The notes beneath the pieces are model-generated. The model ran no database searches and was not told the origin of the DNA. It saw nothing but the letters and a program-made list of their open reading frames with translations. From positions 1 through 64,000 of the forward strand of contig JBEAQU010000068.1 in NCBI GenBank assembly GCA_041163745.1: a DNA stretch of 64,000 bases. The letters run 5' to 3'. Source of the stretch: UBA6168 sp041163745. Its GTDB lineage: Bacteria > Bacteroidota > Bacteroidia > Chitinophagales > Saprospiraceae. Position 1 is the first letter of the stretch; every line of letters begins with the position of its first letter. The position numbers were made by a program, and so were the translations under genes. Below are positions 61,462-64,000 of the stretch, piece by piece.

Positions 61462-62119
61462 AATGTCAAAATTTACCCGACCAGCTCGACAGTTACGCAG
61501 ACGCCATCAAATTCTATTTTGAAAAAGTCTTGGGAGGAGATCAAGAGTTGTTTGACATCCGGGCCAGGGGTGCTGAAATTTGCCTGGCGTAATGAGTCAG
61601 GAGGAAGTGAAGCAGTTATTCGGGGTCGTTGACAACCTCAAGCACAAGCTCATACTGATGGTGATCTATGGAGGAGGTTTGCGGGTGAGTGAGTAGGTGA
61701 ATCTGCGTAAGGACGTTATTCACTTTGACCACATGAAATTGTTCGTCAAGGGAGGGAAGGGCAAAAATGACCGGTACACCTTGTTGTCGAAAAAATCATT
61801 GGTGTCATTGTATCAATATTCAGCGGAATACAACCCGGTGTACTGGTTATTTGAAGGTCAGGATTAAGGTCAATATTCCGTGCGCAGTGTACAGGCGGTA
61901 TTCCCGCAGTCGGTATCGCGGTCGGGCGTGAACCCGTATGCGACAGTGCACACCCTTCGCCATTCCTTTGCGACGCATCTGCTGGAAAACGGAACGGATC
62001 TTCGCTACATCCAGGAGTTGCTGGGCCATGCATCGAGCAAGACCACGGAAAAATACACGCACATCACCCGCAAGAGGAAAGGGAAGCTGAAAAGCCCCGT
62101 GGACGACTTGGATATTTGA
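61462..62119 (+). pseudogene. Broken tyrosine recombinase (XerC/D-like integrase)
   Basis: The remains of the SAM-like N-terminal domain (LDSYADAIKFYFEKVLGG) run up to about 61585. A one-base shift then leads into VMSQEEVKQLFGVVDNLKHK. The catalytic domain continues in one frame to 62119 but is cut by TAG at 61694 and TAA at 61865. All catalytic residues are still readable: Arg in YGGGLRVSE, Lys in KGGKGKNDRY, H-x-x-R in HTLRHSFATH, His in LGHASSKTT and Tyr in EKYTHI. It is thus a recent relic of a mobile-element integrase. It lies at the edge of AT-rich, probably acquired DNA. Confidence 0.85.
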
Positions 62120-62284
62120 CAGCGGGGATGTATATTTTTTTTATCTTTTTAAGCTGTAATGATTTGATTGCGCAGGAGATGAAAGGGGGTAGACACAAGG
62201 GAAATATGCGCAATAGGTAGGAGAGTTGCGGATATTAGGATGTTGTGCGTCATTTTAATTGAATACAATAACACAAAAGAGTTT

Positions 62285-63001
62285 ATGACAACAAAAATTA
62301 CGACCTCGAGGAGAGCAACATTATCATTACTTATTTTTCAATTGATGCTTTTTACGAATCAGGCCTTTGGTCAAGATGAAGCGTTTGAAATGATAGCAGA
62401 CTCCCAAATTGTTCATTTATCTCTGGATTATGGAGGTGATCACTTGGGAGTTCGGATATCGAAATTGCCAGCGAAACTAATTGGTTCCTTGCTTTTTGTT
62501 CAAAACATAAGTAAATCGTGTTCCGGAGGTGCAGAAATTGTAGGGCGACAATTCTCCCTAGAATTAAGGGGAGATTATCGAAGAACCGATACGCTAATCA
62601 TTTCTGTAGTATCCCGAGGAGACAGGAAACTTCAATACCCGGCAGAAGTATACATTAGAAACAACATGAAAGGTCAAATAATAATCGGTGCTGATTGTTA
62701 CGAATTAAACTGTGTGCCCTGGAACGATCCATGGATGCCAACTACGTATGACCCATTCCTTTTTCCAAAATATGGCCATTACATTAATCCGAAGAATGGA
62801 AAAATTAAGAATGGGAGAAGACTAATAAAATCAGGCTACTACGATGTGTGTGATTTGAAACATTGGAAATACATCAGTCCCTTTGGTTTGTACTACGATA
62901 AAAATGGAATTAAACATAGGGGAAGCGATTTAATAACAGAAGGTAAGATTAAATTGTCAGATTGGAACCTGGATATCTTTCATCTATATTTTTTTCTGTA
63001 A
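62285..63001 (+). CDS. AT-rich hypothetical secreted protein
   Basis: This protein of 238 residues has a signal peptide (about 1-29, ending near AFGQDE). The body has several Cys residues and many aromatic and charged residues (PKYGHYINPKNGKIKNGRR and FGLYYDKNGIKHRGSD, which hint at a beta-rich repeat), and I recognise no family. Its base composition is far more AT-rich than the rest of the window, and it lies directly after the broken recombinase. Horizontal acquisition is therefore likely. ATG 62285 opens the signal peptide; fifteen upstream codons look non-coding. Confidence 0.7.
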   Translation: MTTKITTSRRATLSLLIFQLMLFTNQAFGQDEAFEMIADSQIVHLSLDYGGDHLGVRISKLPAKLIGSLLFVQNISKSCSGGAEIVGRQFSLELRGDYRRTDTLIISVVSRGDRKLQYPAEVYIRNNMKGQIIIGADCYELNCVPWNDPWMPTTYDPFLFPKYGHYINPKNGKIKNGRRLIKSGYYDVCDLKHWKYISPFGLYYDKNGIKHRGSDLITEGKIKLSDWNLDIFHLYFFL

Positions 63002-63334
63002 ATGTTTTATAATGGAGTTGTTGTGTCGTAATTAGTTGATAATCAAATTCCGAATTTTGCCGCAAAAAATTTTCCATGGCAATAAAATACCAGGATTTAC
63101 GAAATGGACGACCGTGGAAAGCCAGTGCGGGCTTGTGTTCTTGACAGACCAAATCCAGGAAATGGGAAATGAATTGTTCGCCGAAATTTTAAGATTCACA
63201 AAGACCAAAAAACGGCTGTGGGATGAATTCAGCGCAGTTTTTCGATTTATCGAGTGAAGACCTTTGGATGATTGGCTCAAAATATTTGGGAAGGCACATT
63301 CAATATCAGTTACTTGGACCTTAGCGGGAACCGC
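63002..63334. other. AT-rich gap after the acquired gene
   Basis: About 330 nt with no convincing gene. Open frames on both strands are short and overlap each other. It may contain gene fragments that came with the acquired DNA. Confidence 0.35.
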
Positions 63335-63515
63335 TGCCCGTAATCAGCCAAATTCTCTAAAATTCGCAGACCAGCCCTCCCCGCGAAGCGGGAAACAAGA
63401 ACCTCCCTTGAACACCCAATCCTCCATGCTATCATCCCTTCGGCCGCGACATCGCACGTCAACCCCTCCTCCATGCGGAACCGACAATTTGATTTGCACC
63501 CAAGAAAAGTGCCTT
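63335..63515 (+). repeat. Dispersed intergenic repeat, copy E (partial)
   Basis: The copy starts within the AT-rich module (CCGTAATCAGCC, AAAATTCGCAGACCAGC). It continues with hairpin CCCCGCGAAGCGGG, GAACCTCCCTTGAACACCC and CTTCGGCCGCGACATCGCAC to GAACCGACAATTTGATTTGC. The first half of the AT-rich module is missing. It shares the CCTCCCTTGAACA string with copies A and D and shares GCACGYCAACCC and CCTCCATGCGGAA with B2. Confidence 0.8.
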
Positions 63516-63656
63516 TTTGACCTTTTGGTGACCCCGTCGCAACGAGTCTATTCAAAGAGACAAGAACCAGGAAGCGAAAATGACACCTTAGAAGCACTTG
63601 CCCTTCAGCCTTTCCGACTTCGGATCGATTCTGCCTACCTTTGGTAAAAAAACGCC

Positions 63657-64000
63657 ATGCATCGGATTTCCCTGTTGTTCTGCAGTGCCGCACTGCTCAC
63701 CGGCTGCCACCCGCACCTGCCGGCCTTCCTTCCGACGGAGGTGCCGCCGGCACCGGATTACGGGCATCCCGCCACATGGGCGGCCTTGCCGGACCGGACC
63801 GACCCTGCCGATGAAGTGCCGGTAGACACCCTGCAGGACCGGCAGGCACAGGCGTCGGTGGATGTCTTCTTCCTGCACCCCACCCTGTACACCCGGAAGC
63901 GGGACCGGCCATGGAACGCCTCCGTATCGGACGAACGGCTGAACCGGGCGGTGGATGAAACCACGATCCTTTACCAGGCGAGCGCGTTCAACGGAACAGG
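63657..64000 (+). CDS. DUF3089 lipoprotein, 5' part (cut by the window end)
   Basis: The frame is open from ATG 63657 to the window edge (114 codons). It starts with a lipoprotein signal (MHRISLLFCSAALLTGC, Cys17). After a Pro-rich linker it enters the DUF3089 alpha/beta-hydrolase-like domain, with VDVFFLHPTLYTRKRDRPWN, then ASVSDERLNRAVDETTILYQ and ASAFNG. DUF3089 proteins are common in Bacteroidota, and their substrates are unknown. Because the gene is truncated, the catalytic serine region is not visible. Confidence 0.85.
   Translation, partial: MHRISLLFCSAALLTGCHPHLPAFLPTEVPPAPDYGHPATWAALPDRTDPADEVPVDTLQDRQAQASVDVFFLHPTLYTRKRDRPWNASVSDERLNRAVDETTILYQASAFNGT

Noticed and set aside
63076..63250. 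String MAIKYQDLR and, in another frame, LTDQIQEMGNELFAEI, which recall 23S-rRNA intervening four-helix proteins
   Set aside because: The pieces are in different frames with stops between them and the match is too short to name a pseudogene.

Overview
The window reads as chromosomal DNA of a GC-rich member of the Bacteroidota, probably Saprospiria-like. This is inferred from two secreted metalloproteases with C-terminal type IX secretion (T9SS) sorting domains, a DUF2723/TMEM260-type membrane protein, SGNH/MBOAT and DUF3089/DUF1080 families common in the phylum, upstream -7 boxes of the Bacteroidota type TAnnTTTG, and few purine-rich ribosome binding sites. No rRNA, tRNA or CRISPR array was found.

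Layout. 0-9 kb: an intergenic repeat copy, an ATP/ADP-translocase-like carrier fused to HEAT repeats, a class A beta-lactamase-like serine hydrolase, a PhoD-type phosphatase, aroE, and a divergent-type cytochrome P450. 9-16 kb: a cysteine-rich (CCG) redox protein, a histidine kinase facing its probable OmpR-type regulator, a SulP carrier plus beta-carbonic anhydrase pair, a conserved small protein and a DUF1080 protein. 16-30 kb: a repeat-filled gap, a metallopeptidase/TolB-propeller/beta-barrel protein, a methyltransferase, a DUF2723 protein, proline dehydrogenase, Lon protease and a glycosyltransferase.

30-38.3 kb (minus strand) is the most interesting block. A free-standing carrier protein, a prolyl-type adenylation enzyme, an acyl-CoA-dehydrogenase-like oxidase and a flavin-dependent halogenase make the known pathway from L-proline to a (halogenated) pyrrole-2-carboxyl thioester. 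In the same run lie a methyltransferase, a small lipoprotein and an MBOAT acyltransferase fused to an SGNH domain. Ligase, carrier, MBOAT and SGNH are the same four parts as DltA, DltC, DltB and DltD of teichoic acid D-alanylation. I infer a Dlt-like system that may transfer a pyrrole acyl group to an envelope acceptor, with no precedent I know of.

38-51 kb: alaS divergent from an M23 peptidase, a CapA-like protein, an M28 aminopeptidase with PDZ domain, a compact unannotated transcription unit (promoter, 29-codon ORF, terminator), a polyprenyl synthase, a single-domain response regulator, then about 2.2 kb of decayed two-component genes, and an NAD-dependent epimerase. 51-61 kb: two tandem paralogous T9SS metalloproteases and UDP-glucose dehydrogenase. 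61-64 kb: a broken tyrosine recombinase, an AT-rich acquired gene, another repeat copy and the start of a DUF3089 lipoprotein.

A dispersed intergenic repeat family of about 300 bp, built of two modules separated by GC hairpins, occurs at least six times in the window in both orientations. It fills most of the larger gaps and has no coding capacity that I can see.
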